From the NCBI RefSeq assembly GCF_963855985.1, contig NC_087119.1, positions 8,534,001-8,598,000 of the forward strand: a stretch of DNA of 64,000 nt, given 5' to 3'. Under the pieces are notes generated by a model. That model was not told where the DNA came from. It worked only from the letters and a program-made list of their open reading frames with translations, and ran no database searches. A program made the translations under genes and the position numbers. Below are positions 34,200-46,532 of this stretch, piece by piece. This DNA is from Ostrinia nubilalis. Taxonomy: Eukaryota > Arthropoda > Insecta > Lepidoptera > Crambidae. Every line of letters starts with the position of its first letter. Within the stretch, counting starts at the first letter, position 1.

Positions 34200-36277
34200 T
34201 TAATATGATAAGACTACAGAGTACAGAAACACGAGAGTAATGCTACAATTAACTAGGAAATGTGCAAAGTAGTCTGTCTTTCAGGTCGTTAGCTCTGCCT
34301 TTATTTTAATGTTTTTATAAGCTCTATTAACCAAAAAATAATTATTAAATGAAGAATTAGATTATAGTCTAACAAGAATCAGGAGGGCAATATTAAAATT
34401 GACTAAGATGCAATTACATAATATTAAGTAAGTGTGTCTTTGGGTCCAACAGTCAACTGTCTTTCAGGTCCTGCTCTACCCACAGAAGCACCGACGCGTG
34501 CATCCCAGCCGAACGCAAACAGCTGCAATTTGGATTTAACCTCCACGCCTAATTTCGGTTAGACTTATTTTAACATTAAAAACACACACACTCACAAATA
34601 TCCCTTGTATAAACACATCACCCCTAATATAGATGCCGATGAGAAACGACCCAACTCGGCATCAGCTATTCGTTTGGATTTACGCCTTTAACAGGCAAAC
34701 GATAAAGTGCTCTCACTCACCCCATTTTGGTAAAGGATTTGTATTATTTTGTCTGCACGCAATTTGTTTTAGAGTTTACAAAGGGATCTATCTGTTTGTG
34801 GTAAAGTCGTCATAATGTTTATTTGAATCTATAGTTACGCAGAATGTGAATTAACAATGTACTTTTTACCCACTAAAATACCTAACTAGGTACGAACTAA
34901 CTACATTTAATTTGTTTTTAAAAACAAAATCAAACAAAAATGTATTAAAATTGCTAGTTTACGCGGCTCTGACGATAACAGCTTTGCTCTTGAAATAACA
35001 TAAAAGTCACTAATCGAACATTGAATGTCGAAAACGACAAACAAATCGAGTGTTTTTCGAATGTTGTTTAACAAATAACGTGTCGTTTAAATCGTGTTTT
35101 ACATCGAAGTTTTTGGTTATTTTAAAATGGCTACCTACAACAACTGTGTGACCGATCGGTGAACGTCAATTTGTGTACAACCGCCGATATAGGTGCGGAC
35201 CTTTCAAATGTGGGCGCTGCGGTGCAATGTGGCGGGCACATGGGCTGTCCGATGTTTAACATTACGCCGTAACGAGCCCTTCCCGCCACGATTTACTGCC
35301 CATCCTGAAGCATTATGGGCTTATGATCTTCGTCGCCATTAAATATGCGTTTGGTGTACCTGTAATAAGAAAAACGATTACTTGACGTGTTTTAATAGTG
35401 TCTAAAAAGACGCGTTGCTTACTGCGTTGTTTGTTATTTGAAGCCTAACTTGAATATTTGAGCTTTTGGAATAATGTTAAAATGTATGCATATTTTTCAG
35501 GCGAGTAGTAAACAAGTAACCAGAAGGCTGAGTAAACCTTTCCTCTACAGCAATTTAGATGCCTGCAAACCCCACATCATCTATGCTATGTCTAATACTG
35601 CTGCAGGATCCTGTCCTAAAGTATTGACCATAAGCTTTTATCGCGCCATTTATCGAGTGATAAGCCCATACATTTAACGTTTAAAATCGTCGATATGATT
35701 TTATCACGGCACGCATCCTAGCCCGGACGTGTGACTATATCGAGCGAGCGACTGCAACTAACCTACACTTGTACACGATACGGTTAAAATACAAGGTAAA
35801 CACAGCGGTGTCAAGCTACTCTCGGCTCTCGACTCGTGTTTATTTATTTATCTATCTTTTTCAATAAATACAATTTTATTTATTTAATAATTTCCGAGAG
35901 GTTGCGGCGGACCGTCGGAAATTGTAGTTTTTTTACTGAAACTTGCTACCTTCGAATGAATTTGTTGTATAATATCGCTGGAACTTTCGCCCGAGCAACG
36001 ATTTTTGCTAATTTTGGTGTTTCAGCACTATCAGCCAAATGAGCTTTGGCGGGCCCCATATCACAAATAACAAAGGAACGACAAAATCTTATGACAGTAA
36101 GCACAAAATAATATTTGAATATAAATAGTTCATACTTGATCTTTAATGAATTTGATTGAATTTGAACGTGTGACGCAAATTCTTATTAGTTAAGTTTCAA
36201 TAAGTTCAGTGACTGAAAAAATTACTTATACATTATATGTAGAGTTATTTTTGATTGTATTAAATTTTAGTTTAATA
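34200..36277. other. Non-coding stretch
   Basis: Apart from the MITE relative at 35625-35722, no gene or repeat identified. 35150-35300 is relatively GC-rich. Confidence 0.45.
35625..35722. mobile_element. Diverged relative of the 33826 MITE
   Basis: TTTTATCGCGCCATTTATCG and ATTTTATCACGGCACGCATC share the GCGCGCAT/TTATCACGGC arm motifs with 33826-33932. The ends are eroded. Confidence 0.45.
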
Positions 36278-37663
36278 TAGTCCAGTCAATGAATGCCTTA
36301 ACGACGGTGTAGAGAGAAATCCGTGGAACACAATTTCTGACCTCGGGACTTTATTTAGCCTAGTTAGGTGGTGAACATAGCAAAAGTCCCCACCCTTAGC
36401 CCTTGAGCCGGCGGGGAGAGGGGGGTTTAAAGGTACCACTTTTCGGTTTTTCGCTTAATCCTCGGAAACTATGCGTCTTAGTGACATGACTACTATGAAC
36501 CAAAAAAAGCTTATTCAATTTGCTACAGGTGAGACCGTCAAGTTTTTCTATATCTTCTATAGTTTTTGCGGCATCTGCTCTAGAAGGTCTGTAAAATCGG
36601 AAATTTTATTGTTGTCTTACATGTTCCTTTCAGGAGAAAATCTACTAAATCAACATTGAGCAAACACTATAGATATGCGGGAGCATGTTAAGCCTAGTTC
36701 CAGGGAGGGGACTGCATCGTGCGTATATTTAGACGAACCAATTAGAGCCACTTTTGACTCCTCATCATTCAAAAACTGCTGTGCATTAACACTTCAAATT
36801 TGGCTCATGTATTGAGACTTGTAAGATATACATCAGCTTCAAATTTCATAAATATACCTCAAACGGTTATTTAGGTATTGACGTTCAAAAATCCATATTT
36901 AGAGCACTAAAATCTATCTATCACATGTGAAATGTTAAAATTTACTGGTTTTTTATTTGTTCCTATGTATTTACATAACTACCTTTCTGGATGCCAAATT
37001 TGAACCTTCGAGGTCATCTGGAAGTGGTTAGAACTTGGTCTATAGGTCAGACATGTAGATTTTTGGACGTCAATATCTAAAGAACCGTTTGAGGCATAGT
37101 TATGAAATTTGAAACTGATGTATATCTTGCAAGTCTCAACACATGTGCCAAATTTGAAGTGTTAATGCACAGCAGTTTTTGAGTGATGAGGAGTCAAAAG
37201 TGGCTCAAAGTGGTTCGTCTAAATATACGCACGGTGCAGTCCCCTCCCTGGAACTAGGCTTAACATGCTCCCGCATGTCTAGAATGATTGCTCAATGTTG
37301 ATTTAGTCGATTTTCTCCTAACGGAAACATGTAAGACAAAAATTAAATTTCCAATATTACAGACCTTCTAGAGCAGATGCCGCGAAAACTATACAATTTA
37401 TAGAAAAACTTGTCTATCTCACCTGTAGCAAATTGAATTTGCTTTTTTTGGTTCAAAGTAGTCATGTCACTAGGACGCATAGTTTCAGAGGATTAAGCGA
37501 AAAACCGAAAAGTGGCACCTTTAAACCCCCCTCTCCCCGCCGGCTCAAGGGCTAAGGGCGGGGACTTTTGCTAAGTTCACCTCCTAACTAGTCTAAATAA
37601 AGTCCTGAAGTCAGAAATTGTGTTCTACAGTTTTCCATCTATAATGCTTTATTGACTGGACTA
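36278..37663. mobile_element. Foldback element with arms of about 620 bp
   Basis: The outer ends TAGTCCAGTCAAT / ATTGACTGGACTA are inverted repeats, flanked by ATA on both sides (possible 3-bp duplication). The arms remain complementary inward through CGGCGGGGAGAGGGGGGTTT, GTTAAGCCTAGTTCCAGGGA and CCAAATTTGAA-type blocks to about 36905 and 37050, with a loop near 145 bp. No transposase ORF is present; the short ORFs in the arms are not convincing. It is a non-autonomous DNA transposon of undetermined superfamily. Confidence 0.8.
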
Positions 37664-37792
37664 ATACTCGTACCTTAAGGTACCGTAGTGAGATAGTTTA
37701 CGAGTATAAATGTGTGTAGCCAACATAATCACCGCGCTGACAGCTCGAGAGATAGCTACGTGGGCTATATGAATAATGTTACTGGCGACATA

Positions 37793-38130
37793 CAGGGTGT
37801 AGCCAGACAATGAGTGTGCAGCCAACACTTTAACAGCGAGTCAGCGAGAGCAACTTTTGGCAGAAAACACTGATTTTGACAACACGTTTTAACCACTTCA
37901 ACACCACAACCACATTTTAAGTTTACCAATATGTCTGCTGTAATCAGTGAAATCATACACTAAAAACTATTAAGCATTGAAATGAAACCAGTACGTTGAA
38001 CTACGTTACATTGATAAAAAATAAAAAGAAAAACATATTAAAAAGCATCGGACTTTCAAATCATTTCTCTGAAAAGGCTAAAATATCGAGTAATCTGAAT
38101 AACTCAGTTTTTGCCAAGTCCGTTACACCC
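37793..38130. mobile_element. Probable TA-targeting MITE (CAGGGTGTA ends)
   Basis: Starts CAGGGTGTAGCCAGAC after TA and ends CCGTTACACCCTA. The ends are imperfect inverted repeats and resemble the CAGGGTG elements at 9789, 50333 and 53993. It is older, with one changed terminal base. Confidence 0.45.
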
Positions 38131-38133
38131 TAT

Positions 38134-41100
38134 ATTATAAATTTTCATTGCTGAGATGAGCTTTAATAAAATTTGTCAGTGCAGAAGTGGCGGGTTTAAG
38201 CCGGCGGTTATACTTAGGCTTTTGTTTGCTTTAGGCAAGCGCGTGTGACGCGAGTGCTGGCTGGCTGGGCGAAGTCATAGTGTAGAGCGGGTAAATAAAT
38301 AAAAATAAGTTAACTTTTACGTCTGAAACACCCGCTTCCTGCTAACAAGCTTCTGAGCAGGTACTTTCACAGATTTTTATCAGAATAAACTGTTTACAAG
38401 GCAGCAATATCTGAGTCTTACAGAAGACTTTTATTATTAATAAATTAACACCAAATCAACAAAAGTCTACTCTATAATCTTAGAGATGGGCCCAGTCACT
38501 GGAAGAAAAACCATTTATAAATTCAAACCTGCGACTTGGCCCGTGGACCAAGCTAAAAGTGGGCCAAGTCACTGGAAGACTCTGTGGTGACCAATGGACA
38601 TAAAATCAGAGATGACGACACTTGGAAGAGGAGATTCATGCTAGTTGTTTCCACAATATTTTTAAGCCGTAAGTACGAGTAAGTAGGTATGCCTTTTATG
38701 ATAGGAAGTCAAAATTACAGAAGTCAAGGGCTTGGAAACCTGAAGTTATCATTGGAAGCTTTATCCGTACGTTTAATTTTAATACGGTCCTAAAAATCTA
38801 TCGAAACAATGCTTTTGTCATAATTACAAATGTAATTAACTGTCAATATAATTGATATTGCTGTGTATTGTTGTATGTCACATGTAGAGGTTCGCGCTGA
38901 GGCGTAGGAACAAACTAATGACGTCGGACTGCACCTGCAGTGGTGTACATAGCCGTTTGCTTTACTAAATGTGTCGTGAATTGTGATGCTTGGTTAATTA
39001 TACGGCGTCGGCTTGGTTTATGTAAGCGAGTATGACGAGATGTGCTCGCCTCGAGCACTGTGTGGCGCAAGTCACAAACGCATATAAAGTCAGTTTTAGT
39101 AGTTATAGAGTGAACTCCCACACCCCCAACAGGCATCATTCTATTTTTGACTGCGATTAAAAAAAGGAATTAAATAATGTTGACTTAACTCTTTACTTAT
39201 ACCAACTTGATTCAGACGTAGGACGGCATAAATCAACCTTGAGCCGCGCGAGCGCCGGCGCCGCTGGTAGCCTGCGCCCGCGCAGATTGGGCGCGCTAAG
39301 CTAAACCAACAGTGTAACGGAATGCGTGTTAATACGATAATCCTGAAAATTGTGAACCATTTCGGTATTTAAATCGCTGAAACTGAAAATATTTGGAAGT
39401 AATCCCCCAAATATTAATGTCGTATTATATGGATGTTAGTTTTGATACTAGATACTTAACAAGATTAAAACTATGTTAATAGGTTTAAGTTACCATAAAA
39501 AATGCCAATTAAATTAAGCAGTTCCTAATAAACTTCAAATTTGTAAAAAATAGTCCTTATAGATGTGCAAGTGCATGATGCAACGCATCATAAGGGCATG
39601 GGCATAACTTTAAAAATGTACTGGATCACATTTTGAAAGTGAAAGGGATTCCTGTCTATTCATGAAAAAAATCCAAACAATCCACTGAAATGACAAGTTA
39701 TGGAGCATCCAAATACGTTGTCTTTTATACTTGGCCTCTAAAAATTGTGTCGGTGGTACACAAAATGACACGACCACTAATCCATTCCCGATGAGCTGAT
39801 TGAAAACGTGACTCTACACCTATCAATCAATTAGATAATTACGGGCCTATTAGTCTTCTCCACGTCCGGACAGATGAGTATTCCTCCTGAATAGGGGGTC
39901 GTGCTCAATTTTTGTCCCGAACGATTATCCCGGACAATCCGGTGCGCAAACAGACTTTTATCCTCGTCATCGCACCACGTAGGTGTAAGAGGGCCACACC
40001 GATTTCTAAAGGCAGCGAACAATGCGCGTCACTTGTCGCCTACCAAATCTGGTCAGTTTTGACATGTTGTCATGTTTTTATTAACGCCCGCTGTCAATAG
40101 TCTATGACGATTTTACGGCTGAGGGACGACCAATTTGCGACAATGGAACACACTTCTAAATTCCTATTGTGACGAGTACGAATTTACAGCTCGATGTTAT
40201 TGCGCCGCGCGACAATGTGGATTAAGAATTATTTGCTGAATGACTTCGATGGGAACGGGCAGGACCGACTTCCTCTGATTGTATAACAAGGTTAGCTGAA
40301 TGACTTGAGGAAGATACAGGTGGTGAAAAAACATGACTGACTACGTAGAGTTGTTTTAATTAATTACTTAAGAGAGCGTGTCTCATTCGGTATGCTTCGC
40401 AAAAAAAAGCACTTTGGTTTTAGTTTTCCTGAAAATTTAAAAAAGAAAATACAGAATAGTATTATTTTTAGCTCAGTTTTCAAGTGTTTAGCTATGTTAC
40501 TATAGTAATGTAATAACTGAAAGGAATACGCAAAGAAACACTTTTTCAACTTATGTTTCTGTAGGTATTGTAATCAATCCGTGAAGTGCATAAAACGGGA
40601 AACAATAGGTAAGGTTGCTTATTAAGTTTCACTATCACTATTCTTCACCTACCTTTACGAAATAGTACGTAAGAAAAACAGAAAGAGAAGATTACCTATT
40701 TACACTAAATCACACGTCAATGGACAATGCTTATCAATTTGTGTCGATTCCAATCCCTCAATTTAAGAATTTAATTTGGTATGTTTACACAGCCGATGCA
40801 CGGCCGATGAATAAACGTTTGTGACAGTTTCTGATACAAAACGGCCAATAAAAGTTCCTATTGTGTGTCTTATGAAAACAACGAAAAAACTTTCAAGTAC
40901 GCACGCAGTGATGTAGCACCGCTGGCTGTTAAGCCAAGGTGTTAAGGTTCACTTTTCTGTTAGTTACAATACTGCACGAATCATCATCCCTTTGTGGGAA
41001 TTGATTTTGTATGAGGGCGGTGTGATACGGCAACGTTTGTGTTGTCAGACCTCCCTGGGAGTATGAATGGCGCTTTTTCGCCATGTTTTGCTTAATGGAA

Positions 41101-43295
41101 GATTGTTAGGTAGTAGTGGCAGCTCGCCAGTCGTTGATGAGTCAATCTTATTAGGTCTGTTCCCGAATACATGGTTGTAATTCAAAAGTATTGAACAGTG
41201 ATTAGTTACCAAAGAAACATTTTCAACTACTGTTTTCAAATGCCATTGTCTGTTAATACTCATACAACTGTTTACGAATAACTGTAATTAACCTTTAGCC
41301 GTAGATTGGCAATAAACATAAGTTTTGTTTAATGAATAGTAGCTTAAAAGTATTTTAACGGTTTCTGTAGGTAAAATCTCTGGAAAATTTCCCCAATTAA
41401 TTGTTCTGAAATATTATTATCTTTAGTCAGATAAATTCAATAACAGTAACTTTAGAATAAAAAGTTAAAGACTCTACGCTACTGACTCTATATTGACGAT
41501 AATCGTCATTATCTTCGATAGTTCTTCCATCCTTTGCTCTTGTTGTTTATTTTCATAACTTCAAATATTGCAAGTGAAATGGACATTGGACAACCTTTTG
41601 ACAAAAAATACTCACTTTCAAGAAACATTATAACTTGTATAATGTAAATATCTACATATAAGAGCTAGCAGTAAGGAAACAAAGTTTCTTCTTTTCCCAA
41701 AATTAATTCAGTGCTGAATATTAATGTTTCAGCTGAATAGAAGACATAAACTTGCGACTTTTCATAAACCACTAGTTAATATTGTAGGTACACGCTTACC
41801 TGCTGAAATTAATATTTTTATCATACGATTATTACCATCCTACGTAATTTTGTAAAATATCCTAGAGTTAAATCTTCTTATGAAAATATTAACTAATTAA
41901 AAAAAAATGTGTTAGTGATATTTTCTTGCATTATTCACATATTCGTTCGCACCTTATTATCGGTGTCATCTACCTAAAATTATTGAGCCCAAGGTAGATG
42001 CAACTTTTTTGTTTCTTTTCAAAAATATAGGTAGGAAGTCGACTTCTACTTACACCATAAAATTATCCTAAAAGTCGGACGACAAAGTCGCATCTCTGTA
42101 GAGTGGAGAGGTTGGTATCGTTTCAGGTCGCCGCGCAGGCCGGGGCGCATGCGCCGTCAGCTCCGCATTATCGAACGGAGCCGGAGGTTCCCCATCTCCC
42201 TGTATCTTGAGCATCATATACTTCACACCCTGTGTATGCTACCTACTGCCTACCTATGTACAGCGCGGCACATAGCTAAACAATGTGCCACCTTATTCAG
42301 CTGTAATAGACGCGAGAAACAAATTGTATAAGTAGGTTCCAACTAAAAATGGATGACGTTTCATACATTTTCGTAAGTGACGAACTTTTGAACTAGAGTG
42401 GAAAACATAGGTAGGTATGCAACTTTATCTGACAAAAAAGCAAATCACAACTTTCGTAGACTTCTTTTCTTTGTACCTACCAAAATACTACTTTATTATT
42501 TTTTTCTTGATTTTCTGTGACGTACCTACCTACTTGGTACTACCTAACTTACATAAGTAATTTAGGTGAAAGGTTGTGACACTGTCTACCGTTTTCTTGA
42601 GGCCACTTCGGCTAAAAGACTATACGAGTAGTCCAATTTGATACCCCATCGAAATTAATATGAGTTGCTTAATTGAAACCTCCCAATCATCATTTAGATA
42701 TCAAGTGGTTCTAAAGTTGGGATGCGTTATTCAGCATGATAATGTATGACGTTGCATATTACGGCTGTCCTACGCACCCACCCGCGTTAAGGTAGTTTTG
42801 TAAAATAACACAGCCTACTGCCGAACGTGCATTGTCATCAATGGAATTCGAGCGAACTCTCCATCCGTTATTGTGGCCTTACAATTAAAGAGTAAATGTA
42901 AAGTAAATACTCAACATTTATTGTCGGTTTGATCCATGACATTCGTTGAGTGCCTCGTTGTCTACTTGATTTGGAAAATTAATTTTGAACCTTCATCGCT
43001 TCATGTCAAGGTCGGGTTTCAGACAGCAAAGAGTGCCTTTGTCATTTGAAAACTGCCCACGCCTTTGAATTTTAGTTACCTGCTGATTATTCTTTGAGGA
43101 TACATCAGAATGTGGCATACGTATACCTATATAGGTACATAATATTTACTAAAGTGGCTAAGAGTATTGTATATGAACTCGAATAACTGTCAAGAAAATG
43201 AGCTAAGCAGACGTTGTATTTTTATGTCCTGCAAAAATCATAGCGTCATAAATTAGTGCTGTGAAAAGTTTGTGAAAAGCCCCGAATAAATCTCA
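38134..43295. other. Non-coding stretch
   Basis: No gene supported. GGGCCAAGTCACTGGAAGA-like sequence occurs twice near 38488-38580. Very GC-rich patches are at 39240-39300 (CGCGAGCGCCGGCGCCGCTG) and 42120-42200. The ORF at 42149-42331 overlaps the latter but lacks splice or homology support. Confidence 0.45.
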
Positions 43296-43543
43296 CTAAA
43301 GTGAGAAGCCAAACATTGCGGTGTGGCAACGCACCGCACCGCAAACATTTTGCCGCGTCACTGTACACATGTGGTAAGTATGCGGCACCGCAATACGGCA
43401 CCGTCTCGCTCAATCGAAGTGCGGTGTGCCTGCGGTGCGGCGCCGGAACGCACCGTCTGGCATATCATTGATTTTTATATACAGGACGCCGCAGCGACAT
43501 CGCTCGCCCCGACCGCACCGCATCGTGTGGCTTCTCCCTTAGG
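43296..43543. mobile_element. GC-rich MITE with CACCGCA motifs
   Basis: The ends CTAAAGTGAGAAGCC / GGCTTCTCCCTTAG are imperfect inverted repeats. The inner part is dense in GCACCGC/GCGGTGC units in both orientations, in contrast to the AT-rich surroundings. The ORF across it is a by-product of the high GC content. Confidence 0.6.
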
Positions 43544-45660
43544 ATATGTTAGGAATATAGGTTAAATACAGTTTTTTAGTTTTTAGTCCTAATTATTTTC
43601 ATCTACTTTTTAAGGACGATGTGACATAATTGATTAAACTCGTTATTCACCGAGCACAAAATAGATCGATTTCTGTATTTATTCTCCCTGTACTTTGCAT
43701 TTTTAGAGCATAAATTCAACCTATTCAAGCCATAATTAAAGTCGAAGTTAACTTTAAAGATTGGCTTTAGGACTTATGTTTGGACTTGGTCCTGAAATGT
43801 TACTGACCATTTTCCACACGACACGATATTTCAGTGTTGAAATGTTCAATACAGTAAGTACTCGTATTAATAGCAATAAATACAATTGAATTGATTTTTG
43901 ATGGCGTTCGTGTCTTAGGTACTTCCTTCTGAACGATCATTGTATTGTAATATATCATCCGATCAAACCAAAGATTGGATGTAATGTCACGCAATTAGGT
44001 GTACCTATGTAATGTCACGCTTTGTAGCCTAAAAGATTTGGCAGACTAACATTAACACACCTATGAAAGGATTAATTATACTCGATAACTATGAGGGGTA
44101 GACTAGTTATAACTATATTTTACTATGGAATTTTTTTTTACAGAGATTTCAGATGACTGCTTAAGCTCGATGTATTTTTCCACTCATTACAAAAATCTAT
44201 ATTCATCGCGCACTAAAGAAATTCCACTAGTATCCAACACATTTGCATTCACTGTTAAAGTTTCCCCAACTTGCCCCTTTCACCACAGTTTACAAACACA
44301 ACAAGGCCCTAACATAATCCTGGCTACAGGCTAATTTGAATAATAGCTTATAAATAAGTATCGAATTGTGTGTTTGTGTGCATCGAATATATTTTTCTTA
44401 CCGTGAACTTATTATACATCACGTAAACAAATTGCGCAACACTTATGTAATCAATTCAACTACTAAGGTACCTACTTATACTACAGCCTATACTCGTAGT
44501 GCATATGCCTATACTAGCGCCTACTCCTATGTATAGGAAATGTAGAGTGCACAGTAACAGTAATAGTGATTATTTTATGGGCAGAAAAATATTGGTAGAA
44601 GGAACATAGATTGTACATCTACATATATACCTGAAGATCTCGAACAGAAGCTATCCTACGTACAATTAAAATTAATACCAAGAGGGTTGATAATATCGGC
44701 TAACTTAATACTTAAATTCAGTAAAGTACGATATCAAATGAAGGCAAAGTTTGCCTCTGATGACCCCAGGGCTTAGTCTCCGATTTTCCCTGAATATTAA
44801 ATATCGTTCCAGAGATCGTCCAACTTCAGTATTGGAAGCTGTGGAAGGATTATACTCTACTCATTTCAAGCAGATTATTTAACTCCATCCATAAACAGCT
44901 CGAAATTAATAACACTGAAAATCTATCGAATTTCCATCTTAAGCTTGAATGGTTTCATTTGTTCTGTTTAGTCCAGGGGTATTTGCTTACTTTTTGGACT
45001 TTTAAATACTGAAGTTTCTATTTGAATTTTAATTTGAAACAAAACTATGTAGTTCGCTATCTACATTTTATAAAGTAGGTACTTACCATTTATATTGAAG
45101 ATTCTTTAAAATGGAATTGTTTTAGAAGACATTCTCCAAAAAATGTATTACTGAAATCACTAACTATTGAAGGGCCTAGGCCATCTGCTAACCTACATTA
45201 AATGTATCCGGACTGCAACTCTTTCGTTGGGTTTATCGTCCATCACAGATGTACGGTGGCCTAAGCACATGTCCTATTGTTTAACGACGCATTCAAATTC
45301 GTAGTAAGAGAAAAAACCTTGCCGCCCTGCGTGCGCCCATATGGCTTACAATAACAAATTCTTAACCAAAAGTAAACCGATGAATCCTCGCGTTCCGCAT
45401 TTAGTGAGCTGCCTGCGCGCAGGCCAAAATGGCATAAAGCTGTTGAGTGCTTTTGTTTCCTCCAGCTCCGGAGTGCTTGGACGATGCTGAACAAACAAAT
45501 AAATTAGGGGTGTGTGCGTTTACGTTGCGGCAATAGATGCAGTCATCGGTATTGAGCTTCAAACTGTCCTACTAAAATTGAAAGTCAGACGCCATACCTA
45601 CTTACATTTTTTTCTGAAATAATTTGATAATAGCCAAGTTATGTTTTTTTTTTTATATTT
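43544..45660. other. Non-coding stretch
   Basis: AT-rich sequence without a supported gene. The short ORFs at 44125-44334 and 45261-45494 have no recognisable domain or exon context. Confidence 0.45.
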
Positions 45661-45674
45661 ATCACCAAATCAAC

Positions 45675-45950
45675 TTATCTGTTAAAATCGGAATCGAAAC
45701 CGTTCATGTATTTATTAGTTTCGTCCTCCTTTTTGTCACCATTCCGAATTGAATTTTTGAATATATTGGTGTCCTGCTGTAGCTGCCATCTGACATTTTT
45801 GTTTTGTTCCTGTTGTTGCTTTATCCTCTCCTTTGCAGCTTTAATTGCATCTTCCCTTTTAAATTTCTCCTCAGCCTCCATCTCTACCATTTCTACCAGG
45901 TGATCAATAGCCCATCGTAAGTCTTGCACTTCTAGCATATGGACGATGTG
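45675..45950 (-). CDS. Terminal exon of an unrecognised gene, coiled-coil protein
   Basis: On the minus strand a good acceptor TTTATTCTAG is followed by an open frame from 45950 to a TAA at 45675 (91 codons). From the ATG at 45938 the product is highly charged: LVEMVEMEAEEKFKREDAIK and AAKERIKQQQEQNKNVRWQL are a clear helical, coiled-coil stretch. An in-frame TAG directly before the exon supports the splice boundary. I do not recognise the family. It is probably the last exon of the gene whose upstream exon is at 46306-46532, but those two do not join in phase (phase 1 against phase 0), so at least one small exon between them is missing or one boundary is wrong. Confidence 0.5.
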   Translation of the reverse strand, partial: HIVHMLEVQDLRWAIDHLVEMVEMEAEEKFKREDAIKAAKERIKQQQEQNKNVRWQLQQDTNIFKNSIRNGDKKEDETNKYMNGFDSDFNR

Positions 45951-46062
45951 CTAGAATAAATGAGATTGGTAATCGACTAGCAACACTTATCGCTAAATAA
46001 AACCTTGGCATAACAAAACTTTACTTCGCTTTCATAAAGTCACAAAAATTATGCACATAAGA

Positions 46063-46234
46063 CTAGGCGCAGACCACCGATTTTTAGTTGGCCGATAGTT
46101 GGGCCCGATTTTAATTTGTATGAAGAATCGGCCAAATTGAATCCGCGTAATGTGCGCACTACCATACATGCCCGTACTGATCAACTGCCCGACTAAACTA
46201 TCGGCCGACGAAAAATCGATGGTCTGCGCCTAGG
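46063..46234. mobile_element. CGCAGACC-family MITE, complete copy
   Basis: Perfect outer inverted repeats CTAGGCGCAGACCA / TGGTCTGCGCCTAG, continuing with CGATTTTTAGTTGGCCGATA and its counterpart. It is non-coding, about 170 bp, and lies between the two minus-strand exons. Confidence 0.7.
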
Positions 46235-46305
46235 CTAAAGGTGAGCACCCATTTAAATTCTTCTTAAAGATTTTGTTGTTATTATGTTATAGGATGTCTA
46301 CTTAC

Positions 46306-46532
46306 ATTTCCTTCGGTAAATTCGTCGAACATGTTTAACGATCTCATGTATAAAAAGATCATCCTTGCATATTTCTTGCGTATTGTGCACGTTAGCTTGC
46401 CCACGTGGAACTCTGGAGAGCTGCAATGTAGGTAGAGACCCATACAGTTTGGTAGCAATAACCCCCTTAACACCTTTGCTGCGGCAGTAACTTTCTAATA
46501 CTTTCCATTCCTTCGGTACAAGGTCAGTAAAC
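46306..46532 (-). CDS. Internal exon of an unrecognised gene
   Basis: Minus-strand open frame ending in a strong donor (GGAAAT|GTAAGT, exon end 46306). The favoured acceptor is TTTTAATACCAG with exon start 46532; the frame stays open to about 46569 but has no ATG there. It encodes LVPKEWKVLESYCRSKGVKG and later DDLFIHEIVKHVRRIYRRK, which look like real globular protein, basic at the C-terminal side. No family recognised. The segment upstream of 46532 overlaps a dispersed AGGTCnnnnACCTGGT repeat, which argues against the longer reading. The intron to the left contains a MITE. Confidence 0.4.

Noticed and set aside
42149..42331. ORF beginning in a GC-rich patch after TTTCAG
   Set aside because: The high GC start explains the open frame; the rest is low-complexity AT sequence without a domain.
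44125..44334. 69-codon ORF after a T-run and AG
   Set aside because: The acceptor is plausible, but no donor, partner exon or recognisable domain was found.
45706..45903. Plus-strand ORF rich in Ser, Phe and Cys
   Set aside because: It is the antisense shadow of the coiled-coil exon at 45675-45950.
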